Assembly (NCBI GenBank): GCA_016183615.1
Contig: JACPEG010000047.1
Span: 1-54,442 of the forward strand
Length of the DNA stretch: 54,442 bases
Direction of reading: 5' to 3'
Origin: Betaproteobacteria bacterium
GTDB lineage: Bacteria; Pseudomonadota; Gammaproteobacteria; Burkholderiales; UBA6910
A program made the position numbers and the translations under genes. The notes under the pieces are model-generated. The model was not told the DNA's origin, made no database searches, and saw nothing but the letters and a program-made list of their open reading frames with translations. Positions 43,337-53,881 of the stretch are shown one piece after another; the stretch's first letter is position 1, and each line of letters begins with the position of its first letter.

Positions 43337-43966
43337 GGGAGCGATCTTTCCGGTAAATTCGCCGAGCTGACGGTCGTGCCGCCGCGACAGCGCGATTTGC
43401 GCGGCGGCCGCGCCGAAGAGCGCCAGGAACATGTCCCACTGGGTGTCCCACTCGTCGCCCTGGGTGGCGAGGAATGCGGTGGCCGCGTCCCCTGTCGCCA
43501 CGGCCACCCACCACTCGATCATCTCGTAGAAGGCGCTGATGGAAAGGGCCACGCACAGCACCAGGAAGAACAGCCACTTGCCCGGCCGGAGCGGCGATTT
43601 CCGGATCAGGATCTCGCGCGCGATCATGGCAGGTACGAAGCCCTGGAACACGTGGCCCACCCGGTCGTAATAATTGCGCGCCAGCCCGAACTCGTCCCGC
43701 AGCCAGTTGAACAGGGGCATTTCGGAATAGGTGTAGTGGCCGCCCACCGTGAGCACGATGGCGTGGAGCCAGATGAGCACGTACACCAGCGGCGTGAAGC
43801 GGAAGCGCGGGTAGAGCGCAACGAGAATCACCGCCGCGACGATGGCGGGGACGGTTTCCAGGAACCAGATGAAGTAATCCTTCGGGTTGACCAGCGACCA
43901 GGCGAGGAGGGCGAGGTAGCTCCCGAGCAGTCCCAGGGCCAGGTTACGTTGTTGGTCGGCGGTCAC
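43286..43966 (-). CDS. DUF2238 (YjdF-like) membrane protein
   Basis: 226-aa inner-membrane protein with about six helices. Motifs typical of the family: VNPKDYFIWFLE near 20, HAIVLTVGGHYTYSEMPLFNW and DRVGHVFQGFVPA. Function unknown. The GTG at 43966 is chosen because it starts just before the first helix; an ATG at 44032 would add 22 Arg/Pro-rich residues. The last about 16 residues (VGGDSSPTRVANQGRE) are encoded by a family D repeat, so the native stop has been replaced. Confidence 0.82.
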   Translation of the reverse strand: MTADQQRNLALGLLGSYLALLAWSLVNPKDYFIWFLETVPAIVAAVILVALYPRFRFTPLVYVLIWLHAIVLTVGGHYTYSEMPLFNWLRDEFGLARNYYDRVGHVFQGFVPAMIAREILIRKSPLRPGKWLFFLVLCVALSISAFYEMIEWWVAVATGDAATAFLATQGDEWDTQWDMFLALFGAAAAQIALSRRHDRQLGEFTGKIAPVGGDSSPTRVANQGRE

Positions 43967-44055
43967 GGGTCGCGGTCCGGTTGGCGGGCGGGTGAGCCCG
44001 CAACATGGTAGCCGCAATGCCCGGCGCGGCAAACCCCGGCGCGCGGGGCGGCGCC

Positions 44056-44475
44056 TCAGCGCTTGTTCACGAAGAACGCTCCCAGCGCCGCGCTCACCAG
44101 GCCCTGCAGCGGAACCAGGTAGGTGTTGGACGTCTTCATGAGCTGCAGCGGTTTCGCCTCCGAAATGAACGGCACCACGAATACCGTCAGCGCCACGGCG
44201 GCGAGATAGATCGCCGACAGCCCCAGGGCCAGCCGGAAGATGAACCGGTCCACGTCCCCGGCGCGGTCGGATTTTCCCTGGGCGTCCGACACCAGCACGC
44301 CGATGATCAGCGTCAGCGTGGGCACCACGTTGGGCAGGAACCAGTCCCAGGCTTCCCTGCTGCGGTCGCCGTAATAGCCGAAGCTCTGGCCCACCATGAC
44401 CATGAATAGCACCAGCCCCATGCCGAACCAGAGGATCGCCAGCAGGCGCTTGGCCTTCTCGAGGGGTATGCGCAT
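44056..44475 (-). CDS. four-helix membrane protein of the lipase operon
   Basis: 139-aa membrane protein with four hydrophobic helices (about 10-30, 46-64, 78-102, 118-136). A basic start MRIPLEKAKR precedes helix 1. I recognise no named domain. The ATG at 44475 has a GGGAGG site and lies 2 bp after the preceding stop, so it is coupled to the exported protein gene. As the last gene of the patatin/lipase operon it may be an immunity, export or anchoring factor; this is inference from position only. Confidence 0.7.
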   Translation of the reverse strand: MRIPLEKAKRLLAILWFGMGLVLFMVMVGQSFGYYGDRSREAWDWFLPNVVPTLTLIIGVLVSDAQGKSDRAGDVDRFIFRLALGLSAIYLAAVALTVFVVPFISEAKPLQLMKTSNTYLVPLQGLVSAALGAFFVNKR

Positions 44476-44477
44476 GA

Positions 44478-45524
44478 TCAGCCTCCCAGTGCGGTCCAGA
44501 TTCCAGCCTTTTCCAGGTGCCCCTTGCCGGGCAGCGGGCTGGGCTGCTTCAGCTCCGCCTCGTGATCTGGGGTCCTGCGCTCGAACTCGTAGATCAGCGC
44601 GGTCACGTTGTGCTCCTGCGTGAAGGGCAGGTTGCCGATGGCGGCGGGAAGGGTGGGGCTGCCCTGGGAAACCCAGTCCGCGGCGCCCTCCGACGTGGGC
44701 TTTTTCGATGGGTCCGGCTGCAGCGAGGCATCGGTCGCCAGGAACGCGATGATGCGGTAGCGCCCCACCTTCGCGGAAAACAGGGCCTTGAGGTATTCCG
44801 TCAGCGAGAAGCGAGTGAGCACCGGGGATCTCAGCGACCAGCGGCCGGCGGCCTCGGGCGCGCCGTCGGCCCGGATCAGCTCGATGCGGGAGACCACGGC
44901 GAATCCGCCGGGGATGGAGTAATAGCTGCGCTCGGCATAGCCGCCGGCGTCGAAGGCGCGCTCCAGGCGCTGGGCCACGTCTTTGAGCTTTGGTTCGGCC
45001 TTGGCGCTGAGCATGCTTGTCGGAATCACGGCGAAGGCGGAGGCCTGGGGAGGCGGCCAGGGGAAGGCGCGGATTTCGCCCGCCGCGGCGGGCTTGCCGT
45101 TTTTCTTGGCGGCCTTCTTGGATGGGGACGGGGGAGGGGCGGGCGGGGCCGGCGGCGGGGCTCCCGCAGCTGCCGCCTCCGCGCCATATCGCGCTTCTGC
45201 CGCCGCTTTTTCCGCCACTTCGGCCTCGATAATTCTTCGCGCCGCCATCTCCTCCCGGGCCCGCGATGCCTTGGCGCGCGCCTCGTAATCGACGAACGCG
45301 GGCAGAGCCGGCCGCGGGGGAAGCTCCGCATCGCACTCCTGGGAAGGGAGGGCGGAGGTCCCATAGGCCGTGCGCCAGCATTGGTTGAAACTGTTCTTTA
45401 CCGGCTTGCCCCGGGAGTCCGTGAGATAGGCCGGCCCGGTCGGCTCCGCCATGAGCGCACCGCCGGAAAGGGCGAGCGCCGCCGCGAGCGCGGAAAGCAG
45501 CACGGTTCGGGTGCGAGGAATCAT
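44478..45524 (-). CDS. exported protein of unknown fold in the lipase operon
   Basis: 348 aa. A signal peptide (about residues 1-26) is followed by a short conserved-looking segment DSRGKPVKNSFNQCWRTAYG, also found at the start of some OmpA-like envelope proteins. Then comes an Ala/Glu/Arg coiled-coil-like region (about 80-118), a Pro/Lys-rich linker (about 119-150), and a globular C-terminal domain of about 190 residues with no family I know. Likely periplasmic. Gene spacing is 51 bp from the patatin gene upstream and 2 bp to the membrane protein downstream. Confidence 0.7.
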   Translation of the reverse strand: MIPRTRTVLLSALAAALALSGGALMAEPTGPAYLTDSRGKPVKNSFNQCWRTAYGTSALPSQECDAELPPRPALPAFVDYEARAKASRAREEMAARRIIEAEVAEKAAAEARYGAEAAAAGAPPPAPPAPPPSPSKKAAKKNGKPAAAGEIRAFPWPPPQASAFAVIPTSMLSAKAEPKLKDVAQRLERAFDAGGYAERSYYSIPGGFAVVSRIELIRADGAPEAAGRWSLRSPVLTRFSLTEYLKALFSAKVGRYRIIAFLATDASLQPDPSKKPTSEGAADWVSQGSPTLPAAIGNLPFTQEHNVTALIYEFERRTPDHEAELKQPSPLPGKGHLEKAGIWTALGG

Positions 45525-45575
45525 GGGTGGCGCCTCCGGATGTCTGATGGGTCGTCAGTCGATATCGAGTAACGT

Positions 45576-47801
45576 CTACGCTGTTGGCAAGTCCAGCATC
45601 ACCGCGCCGCAGGCGGCCTCGGCGTGGGCCCGGGTGATGGCCTTCGACGCTCCGGCCGCCCCCAGCAAGGCCCTTCCCAGTTCGGCGGCCTTCGTTTCCA
45701 CCCGGTCCACCGTGGCGGGATCGTCCCGCAAGCGCTTCTCTGAGAGGCGCGCAAGCCAGTCCCGCACCGTCTGTTCCACGCGGGTCCATCCGTCCGGGTC
45801 GATGGCGCGGTCCCGGGTCTGGTAGCGGATTTCGCCCCGCAGCCGGTCCTCGATCGGAATGGCCCGCCGGCCCACCTGGAAACCGAGCTCGCGGTAGGCC
45901 TCGAACTGGGCCTCGTCGAAGAACTGGTCCTGGGTGGTCTCGTCGGGAAACGAGGAATGGGCGCGGCGGTAGCCGTAGATGTCCTCCGACAGCCCGTCGA
46001 TCAGGGTGGTGGTGAGGTAGGTGAGATCCGCCTGCGAATTGTCGGCGTAGAGGATGCGGCCGCGCACCGAGGCCTGGGGCGAGCGCCCGCTTTCCCGGTC
46101 CCGGGGGACCAGGGGAGCGATGTCGATCTCGACGCGGGCGCCGAAATCCACCCGCAGCTTTTCGATGGCGTTGGACAGGTCCTCGAAGGTCCAGCCCGGA
46201 TCGGCGCCGGCGTCGCAGACGATGATCGTGCGGCACCTGCGGCGCACCAGCTCGTAGAGGCCCAGGTTCTCGAAATGACCGCCGTCGGAAAGGTGCACGT
46301 GCCAGCTCGTTTCGTCGATGCCGGCGCCCAGCATTTCCTTGAACATGTAGGCATACCACAGGGGTTTCAGGCGCGAGAGCACGCGGTTGCCGTTGTGGCG
46401 GGGATTGAGGATCCAGTAGCCGAGCCGGACATTGAGCAGCGCCATGAAGAACGCCAGCGGCCGCGAGCGCGTTGCAAAGGTGTTGGCGTCCACCGCCGCG
46501 CCCGAGATCGAGAACGCGGTCGCCAGGTTCACGTCGCCGTGCGCGTACTCGGCGGTCGGCACGAACGCGGTATGGTCGGAGCCGCAGTACAGGGGAGAGA
46601 ACACGAAGTTCTCGCCGCCGCGCTGTCCCAGCTTGGCATTGGCGGAACCCACGGTCTGCATATTGGTGTTGATGAGAGGGTAGGGCGACGCGCTGCGGGG
46701 CGCGGCCAGCTCCCGCAGCCGGCAGCCATCGGCCTGGGCCGCCGGCACCTCGCAGAGCCCGTAGGGCAGGTAAGCCTCCATCAGGCGATTGCGGTAGAAG
46801 CGGTGCATGGAGACATGGTTGATGTTGGCGAGCAGGGCCAGCGCCGCCGACAGCACCAGGCTCCAGCCGAGCCATTCCGGCATGCGGACGTAGCCGTACA
46901 TCACGTGATAGGCCCAGAGGGACAGCCCGTAGCCCAGCAGCGCCAGCCCCGCCGCCAGCGCGAAGGCGCGCCAGCCCCGCTGTTCGTTGTCCTTACTGCG
47001 GCTCACCAGCACCCCCAGGATCGCGGCCAGGCCGGTGAGGGAGACGGTGGAAAGCACGGTCCTCACCCAGTCCCTGAGATGGGCGGCGAGATATTCGTGG
47101 GCCAGGGGGACCGAGCCGAGCGCCACGCAGCCCAGGCCCGCCGCCAGCAGAATTCCCGTAAGCTGGCTGGAGCGGCGCTCGGAGGCGAATCCCCGGATGC
47201 TTCCCGCCCGGCTGCCCAGGGCGTACACCACGAAATAGACGAGCAGCGCCGCGAGCAGGATGAGGCCCAGGTCGAGCAGCGCCGCGAAGCCGTTATCGGC
47301 CCACAGGTGCAGCAGTTCGCCGGGAGCGGCGAGTCCCCAGGTCGCGGCGAGGAACACGGGCACCAGCACCAGCAGGTTGATGAAGGTCCCCATCAGCACC
47401 GCCGCCATGAGGGCCCACAGGTTGAGCCCGTTGCCGGGAGTGAGATAGCTGCCGTGCTCCCGCAGCCAGGCGAGAATGCGGCCGGTTTCGGCGTAATCCT
47501 TGCGCGAGGCGCCGAACGGGAACGGCTTGCCGAGGTAGCCGCAGATCCAGGTGAGGCAGGAGCCGATGTAGCCGCCGCCGGACACCGTGGAAAGGTAATC
47601 CACGGTCTTCAGGACGCCGTAGCGTTCGAGGGCCTGCAGCACCCCCAGGTTGAAGGTCGCCGAGCGCACCCCGCCGCCCGACAGGGCGAGTCCGACGGCA
47701 TCCTCCGCGGGAGCGCCCGCCGGCTGCCCGGCGGACTCCCGCCGCTTGCGGATCCACTCCTGCTCGGCCTTCAGCACGTTTTCCATCGGCTCCTCGGCCA
47801 T
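45576..47801 (-). CDS. large membrane-associated patatin-like phospholipase
   Basis: 741 aa. The patatin parts are split by a membrane block. The oxyanion loop SGGGVRSATFNLG is at about 41-53, the nucleophile Ser74 in STVSGGG, then about seven to eight helices lie between residues 125 and 345, and the catalytic DGG is in LSDGGHFENLGLYELVRR near 513-530. So the catalytic dyad is complete but its halves flank the membrane region, as in a known group of big bacterial patatins. It is predicted to hydrolyse membrane lipids. It lies 45 bp after the class 3 lipase gene. Confidence 0.88.
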   Translation of the reverse strand: MAEEPMENVLKAEQEWIRKRRESAGQPAGAPAEDAVGLALSGGGVRSATFNLGVLQALERYGVLKTVDYLSTVSGGGYIGSCLTWICGYLGKPFPFGASRKDYAETGRILAWLREHGSYLTPGNGLNLWALMAAVLMGTFINLLVLVPVFLAATWGLAAPGELLHLWADNGFAALLDLGLILLAALLVYFVVYALGSRAGSIRGFASERRSSQLTGILLAAGLGCVALGSVPLAHEYLAAHLRDWVRTVLSTVSLTGLAAILGVLVSRSKDNEQRGWRAFALAAGLALLGYGLSLWAYHVMYGYVRMPEWLGWSLVLSAALALLANINHVSMHRFYRNRLMEAYLPYGLCEVPAAQADGCRLRELAAPRSASPYPLINTNMQTVGSANAKLGQRGGENFVFSPLYCGSDHTAFVPTAEYAHGDVNLATAFSISGAAVDANTFATRSRPLAFFMALLNVRLGYWILNPRHNGNRVLSRLKPLWYAYMFKEMLGAGIDETSWHVHLSDGGHFENLGLYELVRRRCRTIIVCDAGADPGWTFEDLSNAIEKLRVDFGARVEIDIAPLVPRDRESGRSPQASVRGRILYADNSQADLTYLTTTLIDGLSEDIYGYRRAHSSFPDETTQDQFFDEAQFEAYRELGFQVGRRAIPIEDRLRGEIRYQTRDRAIDPDGWTRVEQTVRDWLARLSEKRLRDDPATVDRVETKAAELGRALLGAAGASKAITRAHAEAACGAVMLDLPTA

Positions 47802-47846
47802 AATTGCTCCTCCCCCCTTGTGTGTTGGCCTGGCCCGGGCGCCGCG

Positions 47847-48656
47847 TCACGCGAACGGATTGTTGGCGCGGTTCTTTTCCAACAGCGTTACGTAGCCGTC
47901 CATGCGGTGGTCCCTGAGGGCGTCGGGGCCGAGCTCGCCCAGGTCCTCGATCCTCGCCTTCATTCCGTCCAGGAACCGGTACCAGAAGCCCGGGTCGTCC
48001 TGGAGCTTGCCGTCCCTGTCGAAGTAGAGAAAGGTGCCCACGTGGCTGAAGCCGCTCGCCCGCGGTGGCACCCGCGTCACCAGGTCGTTGTTGTTCACGA
48101 AGCGGAAGCAGCGCGGCTTGAAGTCCTGGTTGAACGTGCGCTCGAATTCCCGGTCCCCGGTCCGGGGCTGGCCGAAGGTGTAGAGGCCGTAGACCGGTTT
48201 GTCCTCCTGGCGCAATTGCGCCACGGCCAGGGTGGCAAGCGCCGCGCCCAGGCTATGGCCGGTGAACCACAGGGAGCGGCCGGCGCCGCCCTGGAACTCG
48301 TCGATGGCCTCGCGCACCGCCGCCCGGACGCCTTGCAGCGCGCGGTGGAAACCGCCGTGCACCTGGCCGAAGGAACCCTCCACGAAATCGGTTCCGGCGT
48401 CGGTCATCCAGTCCTTGAGCCTCCCGGGCTCCGTGCCGCGGAATGCCACCGCCACCAGGTTGTCGTTGCCCGCCACGAACGCCTGGGTTTCCTGGTGCTC
48501 GATGAAGCGGCAGCGGGGCAGGCCCCAGGCCCGGCACTGGCGCTGAATCTCCTGGGGCGTGTCGTAGGCGAGGCGGGCGAGGCGTCCCAGGGCGAGCGCG
48601 TTTTCCGGGTGGTACTTGGCGGTGGCGGGGACGAAGGTAATCGGCGTGCTGCTCAT
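47847..48656 (-). CDS. class 3 lipase
   Basis: 269-aa alpha/beta hydrolase of the fungal-type (class 3) lipase family. The oxyanion strand VAVAFRGTE is near 69-77, and the nucleophile Ser135 lies in TGHSLGAAL. The aspartate is in FGQPRTGD (about 165-170) and a histidine near the end (DHRMDGYV, about 252). No signal peptide. It overlaps the preceding lysozyme-like gene as ATGA. Expected activity is on acyl glycerides or phospholipids. Cytosolic enzymes of this type next to lysozyme-like genes are sometimes secretion-system cargo, but no secretion gene is near. Confidence 0.88.
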   Translation of the reverse strand: MSSTPITFVPATAKYHPENALALGRLARLAYDTPQEIQRQCRAWGLPRCRFIEHQETQAFVAGNDNLVAVAFRGTEPGRLKDWMTDAGTDFVEGSFGQVHGGFHRALQGVRAAVREAIDEFQGGAGRSLWFTGHSLGAALATLAVAQLRQEDKPVYGLYTFGQPRTGDREFERTFNQDFKPRCFRFVNNNDLVTRVPPRASGFSHVGTFLYFDRDGKLQDDPGFWYRFLDGMKARIEDLGELGPDALRDHRMDGYVTLLEKNRANNPFA

Positions 48657-49450
48657 GAGGGCTCCCCGGCGGCCTCCGGCACGAGGCGGATGCCGAACTG
48701 TCGCTCCAGGTGATAGCCGGCCCCGTGCACCATGCCGTGGCCGTTGGCGATGCAGAGCTTTTTCGCCCTCACATCCTCCATCGAGAGCGGATCGGCGGCT
48801 GCGGCGCGGCGTTCGGCGATGATGCGCATGCGTTCCACTTCCGCCTCCGGCGGCGGCAGCGCGGGCGACAGCCGTGAGAAGTCTGCGAGGATGGCATCGC
48901 GCACGGAATCATCGCCGTTGCCGTTTTGCACCAGGACATCGAACATGAGGGCCACGCCGCGTTCGGACCACAGGCCGTACTCGCCGACGAGCCGGCGCGC
49001 GGCCCGGGCAATCGGCAGCGCCGCCTTCACCTGGATCGCGTGGAATTCCCCGGTGCGGCACAGGGACTTCAGCATCCCGCGCCACGGCTCCTTCACCGCG
49101 CAGTTCGCCGGGTCCTGGATCGAGCGCGCGAAATCCAGCAGTTCCTGCCTTCCGGCGCCCAGCACCGCTTCGAGCGCTGGGTAGTGGGCCTGGAAAACGT
49201 CGTTCAGGACGCTGCCGTGATCGCGGGCCATTTCCTGGAGCAGCGGCTGCAGCGTGCCCTGGCCGAAGTTCCATTGCAGCGCCCCGAGGCTCAGCCCCTG
49301 GTCGCCGAAATTCCCCGCCAGTCCCTCGAAGCATTCCGGCGGACGGGCGCCGGTCTCGAAGGCGCCGGTGAGCGCGACGCAGCGGTACTCGATCGGCCGC
49401 TCGGCGAGGTTCCTGTCTTTTTTACCGCTTGCGCCCGGACTGAATTTCAA
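48653..49450 (-). CDS. lysozyme-like (GH46-like fold) putative peptidoglycan hydrolase
   Basis: 265 aa from a TTG at 49450 with a GGGGAG site 5 nt upstream; an ATG at 49510 would add 20 residues but has no ribosome site. The N-terminal segment ALTGAFETG...GNFGDQGLSLGALQWNFGQGTLQPLLQEM resembles the catalytic face of lysozyme-like chitosanase/muramidase proteins, with the Glu of FETG as likely acid. The rest is helical. No signal peptide. It is the first gene of the lipase/patatin operon and overlaps the lipase start by 4 bp. The family assignment rests on the motif alone. Confidence 0.6.
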   Translation of the reverse strand: MKFSPGASGKKDRNLAERPIEYRCVALTGAFETGARPPECFEGLAGNFGDQGLSLGALQWNFGQGTLQPLLQEMARDHGSVLNDVFQAHYPALEAVLGAGRQELLDFARSIQDPANCAVKEPWRGMLKSLCRTGEFHAIQVKAALPIARAARRLVGEYGLWSERGVALMFDVLVQNGNGDDSVRDAILADFSRLSPALPPPEAEVERMRIIAERRAAAADPLSMEDVRAKKLCIANGHGMVHGAGYHLERQFGIRLVPEAAGEPS

Positions 49451-49600
49451 TCGTGCTCCCCTCGTTGTTGTCGGCCACAGGGGCCGGGCCGGTAGCCGGC
49501 GCCGATCCATGTCGTTTGCATCTAGAGGTAGCACACGGGAGAACCAAAGGCAAATCTCACATTTTGTTAGATTTTCTGGCGGCGGCGGCAACGGTGCTAG

Positions 49601-51400
<1,800 letters not shown>

Positions 51401-51440
51401 CCCTCATTATCGAAATTGCCTGTTACCACCAGGAGCCTCC

Positions 51441-52001
51441 ATGCTTCCCTTATCTTTCCGAAGCGTTCTTGCAGGTCTCGCCGCCGCTGTCTGCACGGTT
51501 GCCTACGCCGCCGATCCCGGCAAGGCCGCCACCGTGCAGATCCTCGACTGGCAGGCGCCGGTTCCCAAGGCCTGGGTGCGGCAGCAGCCGGCCAACACCA
51601 TGCGGTTGGTGCAGTTGCAGGCGCCCGGCAAGTCAGCCGGCGACAACGCCGAGGTCATCGTGTTCTACTTCGGTATCGGCGGCGGCTCGGTGCAGGCCAA
51701 CGTCGACCGCTGGGTGTCCCAGTTTTCCACGCCCGACGGCAAGCCGGTGAAGCCCGTAGTCAACAAGTTCAAGGTCTCGGGGATGCAGGTCACCAGCGTC
51801 GAGCTGAACGGCACCTACGCCCGCGGCGTCGGAATGGGGCCCCAGGGGGCGGGGCTGCCCAACCACACCCTGCTCGCCCAGGTGGTAGAAACCGCCAAGG
51901 GCAATCTCACCTTCCACCTGTGGGGCCCGAAGGCGACGGTGGCGTCCCACCGCGCGGGGTTCGAAGCGATGGTGAAAGGCCTCAAGCCGGGCGGGACCTG
52001 A
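51441..52001 (+). CDS. exported protein of unknown function
   Basis: 186 aa with a signal peptide (about 1-23, ending YAADP). The mature part is beta-rich and has the segments LQAPGKSAGDNAEVIVFYFG and GGSVQANVDRWVSQFSTPDG. I know similar small exported proteins from other bacteria but not their role. An AGGAG site precedes the ATG. It follows metY by 40 bp and may be co-transcribed; a family D repeat starts 5 bp after its stop. Confidence 0.75.
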   Translation: MLPLSFRSVLAGLAAAVCTVAYAADPGKAATVQILDWQAPVPKAWVRQQPANTMRLVQLQAPGKSAGDNAEVIVFYFGIGGGSVQANVDRWVSQFSTPDGKPVKPVVNKFKVSGMQVTSVELNGTYARGVGMGPQGAGLPNHTLLAQVVETAKGNLTFHLWGPKATVASHRAGFEAMVKGLKPGGT

Positions 52002-52006
52002 AAACC

Positions 52007-52069
52007 GTAGGAGGGGATTCATCCCCGACCGGGATCGCAAATCAGGGTCGCGAATGAATTCGCTCCTAC
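52007..52069. repeat. single family D repeat, inverted relative to the 43-kb pair
   Basis: Begins GTAGGAGGGGATTCATCCCC and ends GCGAATGAATTCGCTCCTAC, the reverse order of the 43201 copies. Confidence 0.8.
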
Positions 52070-52084
52070 GAGGGTCTGTAGTTT

Positions 52085-52229
52085 CGTGGGGCGGAACCAC
52101 GGGGTGGGTTCCGCCGTTTGCCTTGGTGCAACCCGCTTCGCGGTTGCACCCTACGAATCCGGCGCAGGGCGGTATCACGCATACCTTTCCCGGCTTCGTA
52201 GGGCGGAACCACGGAGTGGGTTCCGCCGT
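52085..52229. repeat. family C repeats
   Basis: A GGCGGAACC...GGTTCCGCC hairpin and a GGTGCAACCCGC-TTCG-CGGTTGCACC hairpin with CCTACG (52085-52154), then another GTAGGGCGGAACC...GGTTCCGCC hairpin (52197-52229) right before the glycosyltransferase-like stop. Confidence 0.75.
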
Positions 52230-52234
52230 TTGTT

Positions 52235-53320
52235 CTAACCGGCTTCCCGCAACACTCCTTCCAAATATCCCGCCGCCTCCTCGATTCCCGTAGGCCGGGG
52301 CACCGGCGGATGCGGCATTTCCATCACCGCCTCGATCGTACCGGCAAGATCGCCCTGTTCGAGCTGGTCGCGTCCGATCTCGACGCACGCCGCGTTCGCC
52401 TTTAACCACTCCACGAGAGGCGGCGCCTCGGGCCAGTCGGCGCGCGGCACGTACAGCACCCGCACGCCGTTGCACGCGGCCTCCACGAAGCTGCCGTAGC
52501 CGGGCTTGGTGACGAGCACATCGCAGGAGGCGAGCAGGTCCGTGAAATGCACGTCCAGCGATTCGAACGCCGCCATGTCCTTTCGCCAAGCGCCCCAGGC
52601 GGCGGGTACGACGAACCGCGCTCCCGGGACCTCCGGCCACTGGTCGACGGGCAGCCCCATGGGAATCCCGCCCAGCGCGACGACCACCAGGCGCTCGTCC
52701 CGCCCCATGCGCAGCTTCCTGCGGATCTCCCCGCGCCGCTCCGCCCCCAGCCGTGCCACCGGCCCGATCACCCGCGAATTCGCGAGCGTCTCCATCGCCA
52801 TCCCCGGCGTGAGCCGGAGGAAGCAGCGGGCGGCGCGGTAGGACTCCAGGATTTCGCGATGGATCGGATCGGCGCCGGGAACGTTCCCGCAGTAATGGCC
52901 GAAAATGTCCGCCCAGTGGAGCGAGCACAGGGCCACGGCCGGAACCCCCGCCCGGGCCGCCGCCGCGAGCGAAAGATAGGGAATGTTGGCGAGCACCAGG
53001 TCGGGCTCGAGGGCGGCGATCTTGCCCGCTGCCGCGGCCACCCGCGCCGGCCAGTCGCGATGGGCGTCCGCGTAGGCGCGGGCGCTGTCCTCCGGGCGCA
53101 CGTCCACGGCGGAATCCATCACCATGCCGAAATCCAGGGCTTCCTCGACCCGCTCGAAGGGAAAATCCAGCCGCCGGGCCAGCACCTCCCGGGGCATTTT
53201 GCAGCGCACGATGACCCGCAGCTCCGGGATCCGCCGCTGAAGCTCGTTGAGCACCGGGGCGGTCTGGGACAGGTGGCCGAAGCCGTGGGAGGAGATGTCG
53301 GCGAGCAGGCGGGGCGGCAT
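52235..53320 (-). CDS. glycosyltransferase-like protein (GT-B fold)
   Basis: 361-aa protein resembling nucleotide-sugar glycosyltransferases of the GT-B type. A DISSHGFGHLSQTAPVLNEL start (glycine-rich N-terminal loop) is followed by an N-terminal domain. The C-terminal domain has VVVALGGIPMGLPVDQWP and the VTKPGYGSFVEAACNGVRVLYVPR motif, like the donor-binding loop of MurG and related enzymes. Similar domains occur before arabinokinase/GHMP kinases. The acceptor is not known. The ATG at 53320 is favoured over a GTG at 53341 that would add 7 residues. Confidence 0.75.
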   Translation of the reverse strand: MPPRLLADISSHGFGHLSQTAPVLNELQRRIPELRVIVRCKMPREVLARRLDFPFERVEEALDFGMVMDSAVDVRPEDSARAYADAHRDWPARVAAAAGKIAALEPDLVLANIPYLSLAAAARAGVPAVALCSLHWADIFGHYCGNVPGADPIHREILESYRAARCFLRLTPGMAMETLANSRVIGPVARLGAERRGEIRRKLRMGRDERLVVVALGGIPMGLPVDQWPEVPGARFVVPAAWGAWRKDMAAFESLDVHFTDLLASCDVLVTKPGYGSFVEAACNGVRVLYVPRADWPEAPPLVEWLKANAACVEIGRDQLEQGDLAGTIEAVMEMPHPPVPRPTGIEEAAGYLEGVLREAG

Positions 53321-53438
53321 GATGGGTGGGCACCCTACCACACCCCGCCCGGGGCTGGCGAACCCTTCCCGGCCGGAACGACGCCCTCCCGGAGCCAGTC
53401 TAAGTCTTTACCGGAACAACCTTTTGGAGGTGAACCCT

Positions 53439-53804
53439 ATGACGACCAAGCGCTGGCAGGACTGGGTGGACCTGGTCCTCGGTCTTTGGCTCTTCGTGTC
53501 GCCCTGGGTCCTCGGGTTTGCCACCGGCAATGAGACCGCGGCGTGGAACATGTATGTGATGGGCACGGCGATCGTGGTGTTTTCGGCCGTGGCCGTGTAC
53601 ATGCCCCGGATGTGGGAAGAGTGGGTCAACATGGCCATCGGCGTATGGCTGATCCTCTCGCCCTATGTCCTCGGCTTCCACACCCACATGACCGCGGCCC
53701 TCAACGCCGTCATCCTGGGGGTCCTGGTCACGGGCTTCGCCACCTGGGCCATGATGCTCGACAAGGAGCTGGCCAAGTGGTGGCACGACCGGCACTCCAC
53801 CTGA
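53439..53804 (+). CDS. SPW repeat membrane protein
   Basis: 121-aa inner-membrane protein with two SPW repeats: FVSPWVLGFATG at about 19-30 and ILSPYVLGFHTH at about 71-82, each inside a pair of helices (four in all). It starts TTKRWQDWVDLVLGLWLF. Function unknown; members are linked to envelope stress in some bacteria. A strong TTGGAGGTG ribosome site precedes the ATG, and a clear terminator follows at 53851-53881. Confidence 0.88.
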   Translation: MTTKRWQDWVDLVLGLWLFVSPWVLGFATGNETAAWNMYVMGTAIVVFSAVAVYMPRMWEEWVNMAIGVWLILSPYVLGFHTHMTAALNAVILGVLVTGFATWAMMLDKELAKWWHDRHST

Positions 53805-53850
53805 GTGCCTGAAAGTTGGCGGGCGGTGCATCGCCCGCGCAACTGCAAGC

Positions 53851-53881
53851 AGAGGGCCACTCCCATGTGGCCCTCTTTTTT
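53851..53881 (+). terminator. rho-independent terminator of the SPW gene
   Basis: A perfect 10-bp stem AGAGGGCCAC/GTGGCCCTCT (53851-53860 with 53867-53876), a 6-nt loop and a run of T directly after it, 46 bp beyond the SPW stop. Confidence 0.92.

Noticed and set aside
44056..46875. A 939-codon minus frame spanning three genes of the lipase operon
   Set aside because: Only its last 139 codons (membrane protein) are supported; the rest is an off-frame reading of the patatin and exported protein genes.
44056..49450. A type VI secretion cluster
   Set aside because: Lipase, patatin and lysozyme-like genes suggest effectors, but no Vgr, Hcp, PAAR, Tss or adaptor gene is present in the window.
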